From Patiria miniata (lineage: Eukaryota > Echinodermata > Asteroidea > Valvatida > Asterinidae), in NCBI RefSeq assembly GCF_015706575.1, contig NW_024037060.1, forward strand, positions 1,571,983 through 1,635,982: a stretch of 64,000 nucleotides of DNA, given 5' to 3'. The notes beneath the pieces are model-generated. The model had not been told where the DNA came from, did no database searches, and saw only the letters and a program-made list of their open reading frames with translations. A program made the translations under genes and the position numbers. Positions within the stretch are counted from its first letter, which is position 1; the number at the start of each line of letters is the position of its first letter. Below are positions 1-10,581 of the stretch, one piece after another.

Positions 1-182
1 TCTAAACTGGAATAAAAGAGTAATGAATTAGACTTAACGGCCGTTTCAAACCTTGCAGAGTCATGACCTTGATGACGCGCAGGTCACTGTCCAACCAATC
101 AGAGCGTGAATTCATCAGAGTATCCCAGCGTCCTGTTTGCAGGGCGGGGGGTATGAGCGAACCAGACTCTAAGCAGTCTTAA

Positions 183-702
183 AGGGACACTAGGTCCTGG
201 AACAGCCCAATTGGGCTACAAAACGCTCTTTGAACGAGATTATGTTATTCGGAAAGAACATTTAAAACTAGGATATAAACATCCACACAACTATCCTTTC
301 AAAACTGGGCGTTTTTGTGTTATTCCTGTATTATGCGTGCCAGAACGAATTTCGGGGTACACTTTTGCGACCCCATAAATTTGAGCTGTTTGGATGCTAG
401 TTGTGATTTTATTCGTAAAGTGTTCACCTTTTGCGGACGTTGAAGAAACCACATTTTTTGCATTGGTGATTAGTCACCGCTGTTCCCGAGACACACAACG
501 TGTATATCGTACACTGTATGAGCACGACACAAAAAACGTATTCGTACTCAGTCGTGTCCGATATAAACAACCTGGGATTTTTCCTCTTTTCTCGGGAACG
601 GTAAGACATTAGGTTGGTTTCTTTTCAACCACATGTTTGAAATAGGATAAGTAAACAATCCAAAACATGAAATTTTCGGGGATTTCAGGACCTAGTGCCC
701 CT
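183..702. mobile_element. MITE with TTAA target duplication
   Basis: The ends are inverted copies of each other: AGGGACACTAGGTCCTG reads inward from 183 and its near-complement ends at 702, with one mismatch. A TTAA lies directly outside each end (179-182 and 703-706). TTAA duplication with a short inverted repeat is typical of piggyBac-type and some Kolobok-type non-autonomous elements. No transposase is present and the small reading frames inside look accidental. The family assignment is inferred from the target site only. Confidence 0.6.
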
Positions 703-706
703 TTAA

Positions 707-1692
707 TTGAAGCTGAAGACTCATTTTTTCTGACATTCTGAAAAAAGTACAAATTAATTTGTTCATAACATTGTTGACACACTGCCAAAAATTGCTTTGC
801 TAAAGAAAGTTCATTTTGGACCAATATCACTTGGCCACGCCTCCTATGATGTCAATGAGCTCTCAACCAATCAGCTTCTCAAACACTTTTTCTTGGAATA
901 GATTACAGTAGTTTACAGAACTACATGTATATAGGATTGTATATATGATATACCAAGATTTCAGATAACTTCATTTATTTTATCTACCGCATCTAAATTG
1001 TAGTTTCTTTAGAAAACTGTTGGTTATTTTTTTTCTGTTTATTCGATTTGATGTAAAACTAAAAAGCACCAAAAGAAAACCCGAAAATACAAAAAGTTTT
1101 GTTTATTGAAAGCACACCAACAAGCATAACTCAAAAGTTAAATTCGTTCATCAGGAAACGTTTCTTTTTCTGCAAAATATTGTATATAGCACTTTCAATA
1201 GTATTCTGAAACTTGTTATTAATAGAAATAATAGATTGTGGCAATTTTTTGGCTGGATAACGTATTCCTAACCTATATTGAAATTATTAAACTTGTATTT
1301 TTAACAAATTATTTTAAACATGATTAATACATGTATAACAACTCAAATTACTTATTGGCTGTAGCTATTTCTGGCTATAAACTTATTAAATTAATGTGAC
1401 ATTAATGTTTTACCGGTTTTGGCAGTGAAGGATTTTGAGATTGATCATGGCCTAATTTTATAGATATATATTTTGTTAACACTTGACGATCGCAATATTT
1501 AATCAGGAGCAACATTCTATATGTGTTATAGTACAACTGTCTATGTTTTAGTGGACAGGTTAAAATAATAATGGGTTAATATTAATAAATGAATTTTAAT
1601 TATTTCCATCAAAACTGAAATGTTTGTATCACCATCCAGTGTTCTTGCCGAATAAATAACCTTTTTCATTAACAGAGCACACTTTAAACACA
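707..1692. other. Intergenic, no feature recognised
   Basis: AT-rich non-coding sequence with many stops in all frames. I see no gene, RNA gene or clear repeat in it. Confidence 0.5.
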
Positions 1693-1849
1693 TCAATAGG
1701 CCTAAGACATAATGACGTCATGCTTTGTTTCCATGTGCGCTTTCCTATGGGAACCAGCTGGGGACGATTGGCTGGCGCCCCCACCTGGTTCCCATAGGAT
1801 AGCGCACATGTAAACAAAGCGTGACGTCATTATGTCTTAGGTCTATTGA
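1693..1849. mobile_element. Hairpin MITE-like inverted repeat
   Basis: Two arms of about 69 bp (1693-1761 and 1781-1849) are inverted copies with only a few mismatches, around a spacer of about 20 bp. Each arm contains TGACGTCA-like and CTTTGTTT words. The structure suggests a small foldback MITE. No convincing target duplication was seen, so it could instead be a local inverted duplication. Confidence 0.6.
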
Positions 1850-2271
1850 CTAGCCTAGTTCTGCGATGTTTTCCGTTATTTTCTCCAAACACATTTTCAA
1901 CTTGTATGTTTTTATAATAACGGGGAAAAGAGCTGCTTTTTATTTTTGACGTTTTAACCCTCTGAAAATACATATACCCTTAAATTGAGGGTTACTTTGG
2001 TGTCTATAACGCACGAAATGACACCCCTAAATTATGGACGGGTCGCAAATAATTCGAAATGTGTAAAGTAAATATTCCATAACTAGATTTTGTTACATTT
2101 TTGGTTCGATGTCTCATTCAAAAGTGAAAAACTTTTGTATTGCTAGAAAACAAATTTCAAAACAAATGTATTTTCGGGATGAAACGAGAAAATAGCCCAT
2201 GGAGATCTTGAACGAACCTCGGAGTAATTTTCTCTAAATGCTTATGATGACTGTCCATTGTCTCCAGTGGC

Positions 2272-2411
2272 TCAGCTTTGTGGCTCGTCACCGCTTTCAC
2301 AGCAATATACCAACAATCGAGTTATTACTAAAATTGCTGCCATGGTGAAAGCCAACACTCCAATTGCCATGAAAACGACCACATAATTTCCACTTACATC
2401 GTGAATCCATC
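2272..2411 (-). CDS. SLC16-like gene, terminal coding exon
   Basis: The acceptor is TTCACAG|GATGG. It encodes WIHDVSGNYVVVF, the last membrane helix and a short tail ending PQS, then TGA at 2274-2272. An AATAAA-like word lies downstream near 1938-1943. Confidence 0.85.
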
Positions 2412-5196
2412 CTGTGAACACACACACAAAAACAACCACTAATTTTGATTATTGAAAGGCACGTTAGAACAAAAAATTATTTTTATGACATCAGTATGAC
2501 TTAACACATTTAGCATGTATGTTCGTGAGACATGATGAAAATATTGAAAAATACAAAACTCCATAAAAATCTCATAATGACGTCACAACGACGTCACTTC
2601 ATTTTTCATCTATATAACATTGATAAAACCAAGGTTGTTTTAACCCGATTGGACTTGTAGTTCTGTATACATGGGACTTTAGAATATCACCTTTAATATG
2701 GCTATTCAGGAAAGCCAAAACCCTGCATTATGTAGTACCGGTATGCAACTTGGACACTTCAGGATTTTTTTTTAACTCTAGAATGACTGTGCCTGGCCCC
2801 TAAAACCTTGTCACGGTGTTTATTGTTGTTTTTTCCCCTTGAGTTTAATTTGAGTTTCTCAAACTTTTGCTTAACCGAACCGGACCGAAGTCGCTTTTGG
2901 GACTGGCCGGGTCGGTTTCGTTTTTGAATTGGGTTTGCACAATATTAAGAGGAAATTTAGGCGTCAACAACCGTATTTTTAAAAAAAATACCCACCTAAA
3001 ATGACTCCTCCTAGCATTTCACCCGCACCGATTGAAGTGAAGAGCCACCCGTATGCTGACATGTGCTGATCTCCAGTAATCTCACGCACAATCACGTAGG
3101 TCAGGGGGTAGAACACGCCCACAGCGATCCCTGAGACGACGCAGGTAGCCGCCAGAGCAGCGTACGGTGAGACGATCAAAGGATCGGCCAGACATGATGC
3201 CGCAAAAACTAGCGAGGTGGCGACGAAGAGGGCCCACGCCTTGACGAGACCACGATCCACCAAGGTGCCGTGGCCGAGGCGGCCAGCTAGTAAGCCCAGA
3301 CCTGCGAACGTGGCCAGGAATGCCGCTTTAGAGTCTCCATATCCGAGCTCTATGCCTTGCGGAATTAGAAACAGATGCCACATGGTGAAGATCCCACCGC
3401 ACAGCACTGCCACCAATTGATAGACAATAAATAAGGGTTCCGTCAGTAAATGGGCGTCGAATTGATCCCTTAAACTCTCCCTGAAGTCTTGAAAACTTAA
3501 ACTTCTCGCTCCGCCTTTGAATTTACCTAGATTATGTGGCTTTGGCGTTTCGACAGGATCTCCATCATTTGGCACCTGCTTGTACCGTCCTGCACCACCT
3601 GGTAAAGGTCTAAGAAGCGCTCCGGACACGACGTAGTGAAGGCTGAAGGCCCCCATGAATGCTAGTGCACTCCTCCATCCGTACACTGAGACAAGGTACT
3701 CCGTAACGGGTGGCAATACCATCATGCCGATCGTACCTCCAGCTAGAGAAAAGCCGTTGGCAAAAGCGAAGTTCTCCGGGAAATAATCCACAAACGGTTT
3801 CATGGAAGCAACTTGGATAAAAACCAGACCAATACCTTAAAAGAAAAATCAAATAGACCGAACTTTAAACGATATCTGAGTTGTTGTACTGGAGAGTTCA
3901 GTTACTGGGTGACGCAGCTTTCATAAAAAAATAATAATAACTCTTAGGTGATAACCGAGCTATAGCAATAACCGATTAAATAGAATGGAATTTTATTAAT
4001 AACGGAGTCTTATATAGCGCACGTATCTACCAACAATTAGGTATTCAAGGCGCTGGTTATTATGTCTATTATTAAAGAAAGGTAAATAAAGTATGAGAAA
4101 TGTGAGACCCATTATGTAGCACCTTATAAGAGTTGACAAGGTTAGTTAAAGTTAAAGTACTCGGGATTAACAGTTACCATAGGTCGTCGTAATTATGGAC
4201 CAATCACAAGTTGTTCAGATGAAATGTAACAAAGGCATTCCTTATCCATCCCTATCACTTGTGACGTCACTTGTGACGTGACTCGTGACGAGACTCGTGA
4301 CGAGACTCGTGACGAGACTTGTGACGAGACTCGTGACGAGACTCTTGACGAGACTCGTGACGAGACTCGTGACGAGACTCGTGACGAGACTCGTGACGAG
4401 ACTCGTGACGAGACTCGTGACCGACTTGTGACTTGCTCATTATACGAGGTTTCAAGTACGTACTCGATAGCGCGAACCACACTGCCAACTGCGTCACCGA
4501 TGACGAAGATGCGGCAGCCATGGTAGCCAATGCAGACAGCATTCCTCCAGCCATGGTCAGCTTGCGTGGGTCACATGACTTGACCAAAGCACCTACGAAA
4601 GGTCCTGTTGCAAGAGAAAACAACTCTAAAAATCATCCCGTTTATCCAGCTCGCTCAGTCTCAGACACCTTTATACACGCAGTTATAGAGCTCAACTCAA
4701 CTACAATCGAATTTTGGTTCGTGTCGTGTTTTAAGCTGATTGCGGGATGGGCAAACGGACCAGCAACCTCTCTCCTGCCTATGACACTTTTTGTTTTCTC
4801 TCAAATGTATGCGAGTACACAACCGGTACCACACGGTACTAGTCGTTAGCGGCATTTTTGTGGAGGAATCTTTCGGGAAGGAATACATTTCTGGTAGATC
4901 ACACTCAATGGGTGTGTGGCCATAGTTTTGGTTAAAACAATTCTTCGTTTTACCATTGTGACAGACTTAAAAAGATTGATTTGAAAGAGTTACTGCTCAC
5001 CGGCTATGATCATACCAAATCCCACGGAGGCACTGCAGGCGAGACCAGCGGCAGCTGTGGTAGTAGAGAAGTGCTGGACAAACTGAGGTATGAAGACCCC
5101 CAACGCTTTCAAATTACCAACACAGGTGAGTGACCAGACGAAACGAGACAGTAGGATCATCCATCGCCATGGGTGTGAACGTGTAGACCCGCCCAT
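2272..5196 (-). CDS. Monocarboxylate-transporter-like MFS protein (SLC16 family), complete 4-exon gene
   Basis: The coding exons, in order of translation, are 5196-5001, 4604-4464, 3835-2996 and 2411-2272. All introns are GT-AG and all junctions are phase 1, giving 438 residues plus stop. The SLC16 family carries monocarboxylates and related small molecules across membranes, usually with protons. Diagnostic features are an aromatic first segment (PWRWMILLSRF near residue 9, a diverged form of the family's DGGWGW signature) and the TM5 motif with YF at 130-131, ANG at 138-140 and AG at 144-145. A hydrophilic loop at about 190-238 separates the two six-helix halves, and a short polar tail follows TM12. 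The start was chosen just before the first membrane segment. The substrate cannot be told. Exon 2 is the least certain: its proposed donor (A|GTACGT) restores frame, and a 12-bp minisatellite begins just beyond it. Confidence 0.85.
2412..2995 (-). other. Intron 3 of the SLC16-like gene
   Basis: Non-coding AT-rich intron with GT-AG ends. No repeat or gene recognised inside it. Confidence 0.75.
2996..3835 (-). CDS. SLC16-like gene, coding exon 3 (largest)
   Basis: The acceptor is CTTTTAAG|GTATT and the donor TTTTAG|GTGGGT. The 840 nt carry TM4 to the start of TM11, including the YF...ANG...AG motif and the central hydrophilic loop. It ends in ITGDQHMSAYGWLFTSIGAG, a segment that is also preserved in the relic copy at 26168. 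Confidence 0.88.
4256..4432. repeat. 12-bp minisatellite in intron 2 of the SLC16-like gene
   Basis: About 14 tandem copies of ACTCGTGACGAG with a few variants. Each unit contains CTCGT-G-ACGAG, an inverted repeat around one central base. The array starts beside a TGACGTCAC word (4261-4269). The long reading frames across it on both strands are artefacts of the 12-bp period. Confidence 0.9.
4464..4604 (-). CDS. SLC16-like gene, coding exon 2
   Basis: The acceptor is CAACAG|GAC. It encodes GPFVGALVKSCDPRKLTMAG and the following TM3 segment. The donor A|GTACGT gives phase 1, which is required by exon 3. The relic copy at 25187 has four extra bases (CATG) near this exon end. Confidence 0.7.
5001..5196 (-). 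CDS. SLC16-like gene, coding exon 1
   Basis: Starts MGGSTRSHPW and encodes TM1 and the start of TM2 (FGMIIAG). The donor is G|GTGAGC. A methionine at 5238 in the same frame would add 14 residues without family resemblance. Confidence 0.8.
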
Positions 5197-5561
5197 GATG
5201 CGCGTGTGCCTATAGGTGGTGCAATGTACTGCATTCAATCTTGAAGATGTATGGAACAGCTAGGACTGGTCACCTTTTAAAGACCAACTTCAACGATTTT
5301 CAAATTTTCAATATGAAGTCATATGGAGTGAAGCTGTGTCTAATAAAACAGGAACATGCTACAATATCCTTATTGTTACACACGGTTTTATGCAAAATAA
5401 TTCACTTTTGGTAGCCTTTGTTTGCGCGAGTCAATGCCGCTTTTGTGACAAGGAGCGTGACGTCTGATGAGCTCTACGTATGTATCGTAAACAATATGCA
5501 GAAACACGGTTGATGGGTTACTTATATAAGGTATACAGCGTGTTTACTGTGTGTGTGGGTG

Positions 5562-5944
5562 TACTACGCGGTGAGTAAAAAAAAGGATATGATATGAAAG
5601 CCATAATGAGCCTTCTTTTAGTACAAGAATCATTCAAATCACTCTGTACTTTTTAAGTTACGGAATTTTGAACACAAACACCGTTTTAACGTTCTGCCCA
5701 CGGAACACAAAAAAGGTAAGTGTACTCTCAGCAAAACGAAAACAATTCCGAGTCACATGCATCGCTGTGTTCAAAATTCCGTGACTTGAAAAGTACATCG
5801 ATTGATTTGAATGATTCTTGTACTAAAATAAAGCTTAATGACTGGGATTTCATATCCAAGATTTTGAAAGTAAAAGCTTCATTCAAAAATTTGTCCTGCC
5901 ATTTGGGTTACGGTTTTATTTTACTCACCCTGTATGTACATGTG
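5562..5944. mobile_element. Palindromic MITE, GGTGAGTAAAA family, copy 1
   Basis: The right end is TTTTACTCACCCTGTA and the left end GCGGTGAGTAAAA. The interior folds back on itself: the segment around 5620-5680 is the reverse complement of 5768-5824. A related element lies at 12990-13322. The TACAGGGTGAGT-like ends resemble mariner-type MITEs, which target TA. The open frame at 5720-5974 is accidental. Confidence 0.6.
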
Positions 5945-6330
5945 TTTGTATGTACACCGAACCGCATACATTGAGTTTTAGTCCAAGAGCCCAGTGATGT
6001 TTAATTACAATATCGCGCACACAAGGTTTGATGGTGGCAGCGAGTGTGTGGGGGTGTTCAACCATAGAGCAAGGAACAAACCGCATTCTTAAGTGTCACA
6101 CCCCGTGCGTTTGGGAGGGGGCACCGCCTAAAGACCCCCCCCCCAAAGTTGACCTTTAATTAGAATATCGCGCACAAGCACGGTTCCAACGCGAAAAGAT
6201 AGTATTCGATTAACTTATCAATGACCAATAACCATATGGTGAACTTTGCCACCGATGTGCAGAAAATCAAAGCCCTGCATGCTCTGCGGTCACACACAAC
6301 GGTGCATTGACCCGGCGACCTTCACAGCCC
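5945..6330. other. Intergenic, no feature recognised
   Basis: Contains a C homopolymer run near 6136-6144. No gene or repeat was recognised. Confidence 0.4.
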
Positions 6331-6334
6331 CACT

Positions 6335-6895
6335 GCGTATTGTATTGCATTGTATTGTATTGTTTTATTTTCCATTTGTCACAAATTAATATAATGCAAA
6401 TGCAACAGATTATTTACTACAACAATAACTAAACTTAATAGAATGCTAATACATGTACAGCACTTTGATCAATTAAACATATGGTGACAGATGGGGGAAC
6501 CAGGGAAAAAGCCTAAGCTTATACAGAGCCTGGTCCCGTTTGTGAATAACTTATGAAATAAACAACAATTATAGCTATAATTTAAAAAAGTGGTCAATAA
6601 ATTAATTAATTAATTATTTACTTGGCATAATAGTAGAAAAACTGAAGGAAATTGAAATATACATGTACTAATTTACAATATAACATTTGATTATGATGGA
6701 GTGTGACTTATACAAATGCGAATTATGGGTGCACGTCTTGTATAATACCGGAAATAAGTAGGTTTTTTAGATATCTTTTGAATTGATGCACAGTCCGAAA
6801 GAAGGGTATATGGGTAAGCTGATTCCAAAGAAGAGGGCCTTGTTTGTGCTTAAGAATGAGTTGAGTTCAATAATAAGCCGCCCGCTAAGGAATTA
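6335..6895 (-). mobile_element. 3' end of a non-LTR retrotransposon (LINE)
   Basis: On the minus strand a short frame ending with TAA at 6725-6723 reads HKQGPLLWNQLTHIPFF followed by HQFKRYLKN. This matches the usual C-terminal end of LINE reverse transcriptase polyproteins (PLLWN-L ... FK--LK--L). It is followed by a 3' UTR ending in a pentameric CAATA-type tail at 6343-6362, as expected for a 5'-truncated LINE. The clade (CR1, L2 or other) cannot be fixed from so little protein. Confidence 0.7.
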
Positions 6896-7149
6896 ATTAT
6901 TTATGTGTTTAATTGGAATGTTGAGCACAACAATCATTCCAACACCAAACGGTAGTATATGAGTCAGCGTTTGCATCATAATTTCAACTTACGAATAAAA
7001 AATCTCGTGCAAAACTTACGTAAGAACGGCTTTATTTACCGCTAATTAAGATTGTACTTTTAATGCACTTTGAATGCATATATTTTAAGCAGGGCCAAAA
7101 CTGCACACCCAGGGTGACGTTTGTACTATTCGTACTATTAAAAAAATAC

Positions 7150-7370
7150 ATTTGATGACTTTGTTTTCAATTATTTTAGAATTAAATATAACTCAAATCA
7201 AGACAGCATGTTCTAAAAAACATATGTAGATGACTTGGTGTTTAATTTTTTCAGAATAAAATATAACTCGAATCAATACAACATGCTCTCAAAACATATG
7301 TTTGATAAATTGGTTTTCAATTAGATAATTAAATATAACTCAAATCAAGCATGGTCTTTAAAAAAAGAAT
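7150..7370. repeat. Tandem repeat of about 74 bp, three copies
   Basis: The word ATATAACTCAAATCAA recurs with a period of about 74 bp near 7185, 7260 and 7332. The AT-rich surroundings are repeated with it. Confidence 0.65.
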
Positions 7371-7814
7371 TATAAAAATTAAAAATGTAAACTAACGATG
7401 ATTGCATTTGTTAAAAATTCAAACTGTTTAAAATTATGTTTGATATTGGAATTGGGTGCAAAATTATGTGCAAAATGGTAGATGCGTCTCAGGGAACGTA
7501 ACATGGGTGTACCCCCCCCCCCCATTAATTTTTGGCTTTGAGTCTGTGTTTGTCTAATAAACTGTTATTAAACATGTCTTTCAATAATACAAGGCATTTT
7601 AAATATAGCACTTTTGTTGAATTCGTAAATAATTTAAAGTTTGAGTTTAAGCAAATTCACTTGAAGTAATTAGGGCAATAGCCCGCGATCGTCCTACGTA
7701 GTCCCCCATTATTTTGTTGCAACGAACTTTTGGTCCCGCACTGGGAATTTGCGCTGAAGTCCAACCACATTGCTGACCAGTGGAATGGACATTGGAATTT
7801 CCTGCCGGACTTAA

Positions 7815-8277
7815 CCCTAAAGGGGCCGGGGGGGGGGCGGAATCCGCCCCCCCCCTCAACATTTTCCGCGATAGCTTCTAAAAAAAATTTTTTCGCGACC
7901 CGAGCTGTTATGACTTTTTAGCCTCGAGCTTTGCGCATCTTTTGATACCAAAAACATAAAAATCGGACCACGGGTTAGCACGTAGCGAAAAATTTTCCGG
8001 CGCTACGCGCCGTGAAAACTGAATTTTCGCATATACGTCGTGTACACCGAGCAGAATTGCCATTCATACATATGAATAATTAATTAACCATAATTCCAAA
8101 ATCCTTTGACCTATAGTCATGAAATTTCTTGGGCATGTTTAGGAAGAGTTGCTCTATGCATGTGCTGAGTTTCAAAATGTTTCGTCACTCGATGGCCGAG
8201 ATCTTAGGGGGGGGGGCGGAATCCGCCCCCCCCCCCCCCGGCTGAGAGATGGTCAAAATAACCCGGCCCCTTTAGGG
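7815..8277. mobile_element. piggyBac-type MITE with TTAA duplication
   Basis: The termini CCCTAAAGGGGCCGGG and CCCGGCCCCTTTAGGG are perfect inverted repeats, each bordered by TTAA (7811-7814 and 8278-8281). Just inside each end is a G or C run around GCGGAATCCGC. CCCT-type ends with TTAA duplication are the hallmark of piggyBac. The 463-bp element has no coding capacity. Confidence 0.8.
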
Positions 8278-8281
8278 TTAA

Positions 8282-10545
8282 AAGCGCTGGAATTTCGTAT
8301 AGAGAAAGCGGCCATTATGGCTGATGATTATGAGCTTATTCGTAAACATTCATTTGGATTTAAATAACCGGCATACAGATCCTTGTCGTTTGATTGGTAG
8401 AACTCACATCACGTGACATTCGTTATTGCTCCCATTCACGCCGGGGCTCAAAAAGGTTTCCTTCAAGTTGTTTGTGCATGTTTGTTTTCATAGTTGCGTG
8501 AGAACGGGAATGTATAACGATGCGAAGATGTACCTACCTATATACAGCCGATGGGTTCTAGATTTAGTTGGGCTGGCTTAAGCAGATCGTGGGTGCAGTC
8601 CAACCTCGTCCCCAGTGCTTACTTTATTTCCAACCTCGTTTCCAATAGTAAACCCTGGATAGGAAACTTTCTTCCTGTATCCTGATTCGATACCGCAATT
8701 GGCCAGTAATGGATTTTTATCGTGTACTTGGTGTTATTATTCACAACGTGCAGTACGTGTTTTCGCGATCATTCGTCCACGCCTTCTCGAAAATACTAAT
8801 TTCCTTTCCAGCTTGTTCATATTAATATGAAATGTGATACTGCTTGTTGTCTCGATAAGATCGTAACAGTTTAATTTTTAAAAATCGTGTTTTCGTAACT
8901 CACGCCGTGCTCGTGCTGCGACGAATTGACTCTGTTTTTACCCCAGACACCGCATACAAAAACAAACGCTAATGTAAAGCATATCCAAGGCACCACACTA
9001 TTCCTCATTTGCATACGTGTGCAAAAATCTTGCACATGCAAATGATCCAATACCAGGGTGAGAGAGCAGGTAGTGATGGGCGCGTACTGTTCGACACCCT
9101 GGGGACAAGGTTGGGGTGCAGTCCTTCCAACGGCCCGAACGATTTCGCCTCAAAAGGGTGGGTGTAGCGCCCTCTAGCGGTGACGCTGGATGTACTGTAA
9201 GGTAATTGATTGAAATTATGCCCCAAGTACTGTTTTTACCAAAAATGGACAAACATGCAGTAAGCGCCTTCTTGTGGTCACCGCGTTGCAACCAAAAATT
9301 ATTTCATATTGTAGATAAATGGCCAACCTACATTCCAAATTTTATTGAGATTGGCTCTTGCATATACATCTGTTGCATACAGTCCCAAGAAGTCGACCCA
9401 AAATGATACGAGGCTTAAAGTCATTTGGTGTGTTTAATTATTGTGCTGTGTTATAACAAAAGTCAAGGTCAAAACACATCGGCCTGAAAACTGGACGGTG
9501 TTACCAACGTTCCATATTGATTAAAGTCATTGTTTGATCACAATCTTCTGAAATAAGTCATTAATTGGGCCGGTAAATTAAAAATATTTACTTTCGATAA
9601 AACAAGAAACATTTTTGTTGGTTTTTGTTATTTCTGTATCTGCTAAGATTTCAAGTATTTGGAAAATCTGTTTTTCGTGAGTTGCCAGATTTCCACAGAT
9701 TTATTTCGGCCAATGCCATTTTTTTGACAAGCAAGCTGAAAATAATGTTTGTGTAGTAATAAAAGACAAGTGTGCAATGTAGCTCAAGTGTGTATAAATT
9801 GACACTATCATTCAATTTTAATGAAAGGATGTTTAATTAAAATCTTATCATTTTGTGTAAAAATCACATTACTTTTTTTGTTAAATCATAAACAATTATA
9901 CATCGTTAAAGCAATGGGTGCTGTTAAACAAGTCATGAGTGTTACAAATTGAGTTGAACTAAGTTCAATAATTACAATTTATCATGAAAAGCTGACAAAT
10001 TACAATTTCTTGTAATTTCAATAAGTCTCAGAATACAATTTAAAATACAATACATTGCATACATTACTTGGAAATTTGTTTTAATTAATTTAAGAATTGC
10101 CTGTGCATTTCGTATTTTTTGGTACATTTTATATCACGTGTTATGTATACTTATAATTCAATTCGTGTTTGTCTTTCATGTTAATGGGTGTAGAAAAAGT
10201 AGGACATTATAATTTAGTGCACTTCAATCATTAACAAAATAAAAGTAAGAATATATGTATAGTACACAAATTAAAATTACAAAGCAATATTGATTGTACC
10301 TGTATATGGATAATTGTATTTAACGTTGATTTAGATTAAGAGAAAATCTATTGCGCAAGGTTATGCATGCACATGTATTGTAAATGTGAGAACAACAGAG
10401 CTGTACCTTGAGTGAAAGCATTGAAATTGGAAAGATACCCGTGCACCGAGTGCAAAATGCTGCAATGTAAAAGTCCACAAGATAACCTTCGATTTCCTGT
10501 AAACACCTGCAGACATCAGGCAATAAGCCACTGGAGTGACTACAG
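8282..10545. other. Intergenic region between the SLC16-like gene and the aminotransferase
   Basis: Mostly AT-rich non-coding DNA that includes the 3' flank of the aminotransferase gene. A possible inverted pair (CAACCTCGTCCCCAG near 8612 and CTGGGGACAAGGTTG near 9103) may bound an old element of about 510 bp. No gene is supported. Confidence 0.4.
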
Positions 10546-10581
10546 CTACGCCAGTTGCTTTTCTACCCAGGATACAATAGC
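10546..10581 (-). CDS. Aminotransferase terminal exon 12
   Basis: Encodes [11 protein letters not shown] then TAG. The acceptor is TTTCAACAG|GCT. Confidence 0.9.
   Translation of the reverse strand, partial: AIVSWVEKQLA

Noticed and set aside
4193..4526. Frames reading SSRV, HESR or ETRD repeats across 4260-4430
   Set aside because: A 12-bp tandem repeat keeps all frames open; there is no independent support for a repetitive protein.
7647..8367. Small frames overlapping the GGGGGCGGAATCCGCCCCC shoulders
   Set aside because: They sit in a MITE with inverted ends and homopolymer runs.
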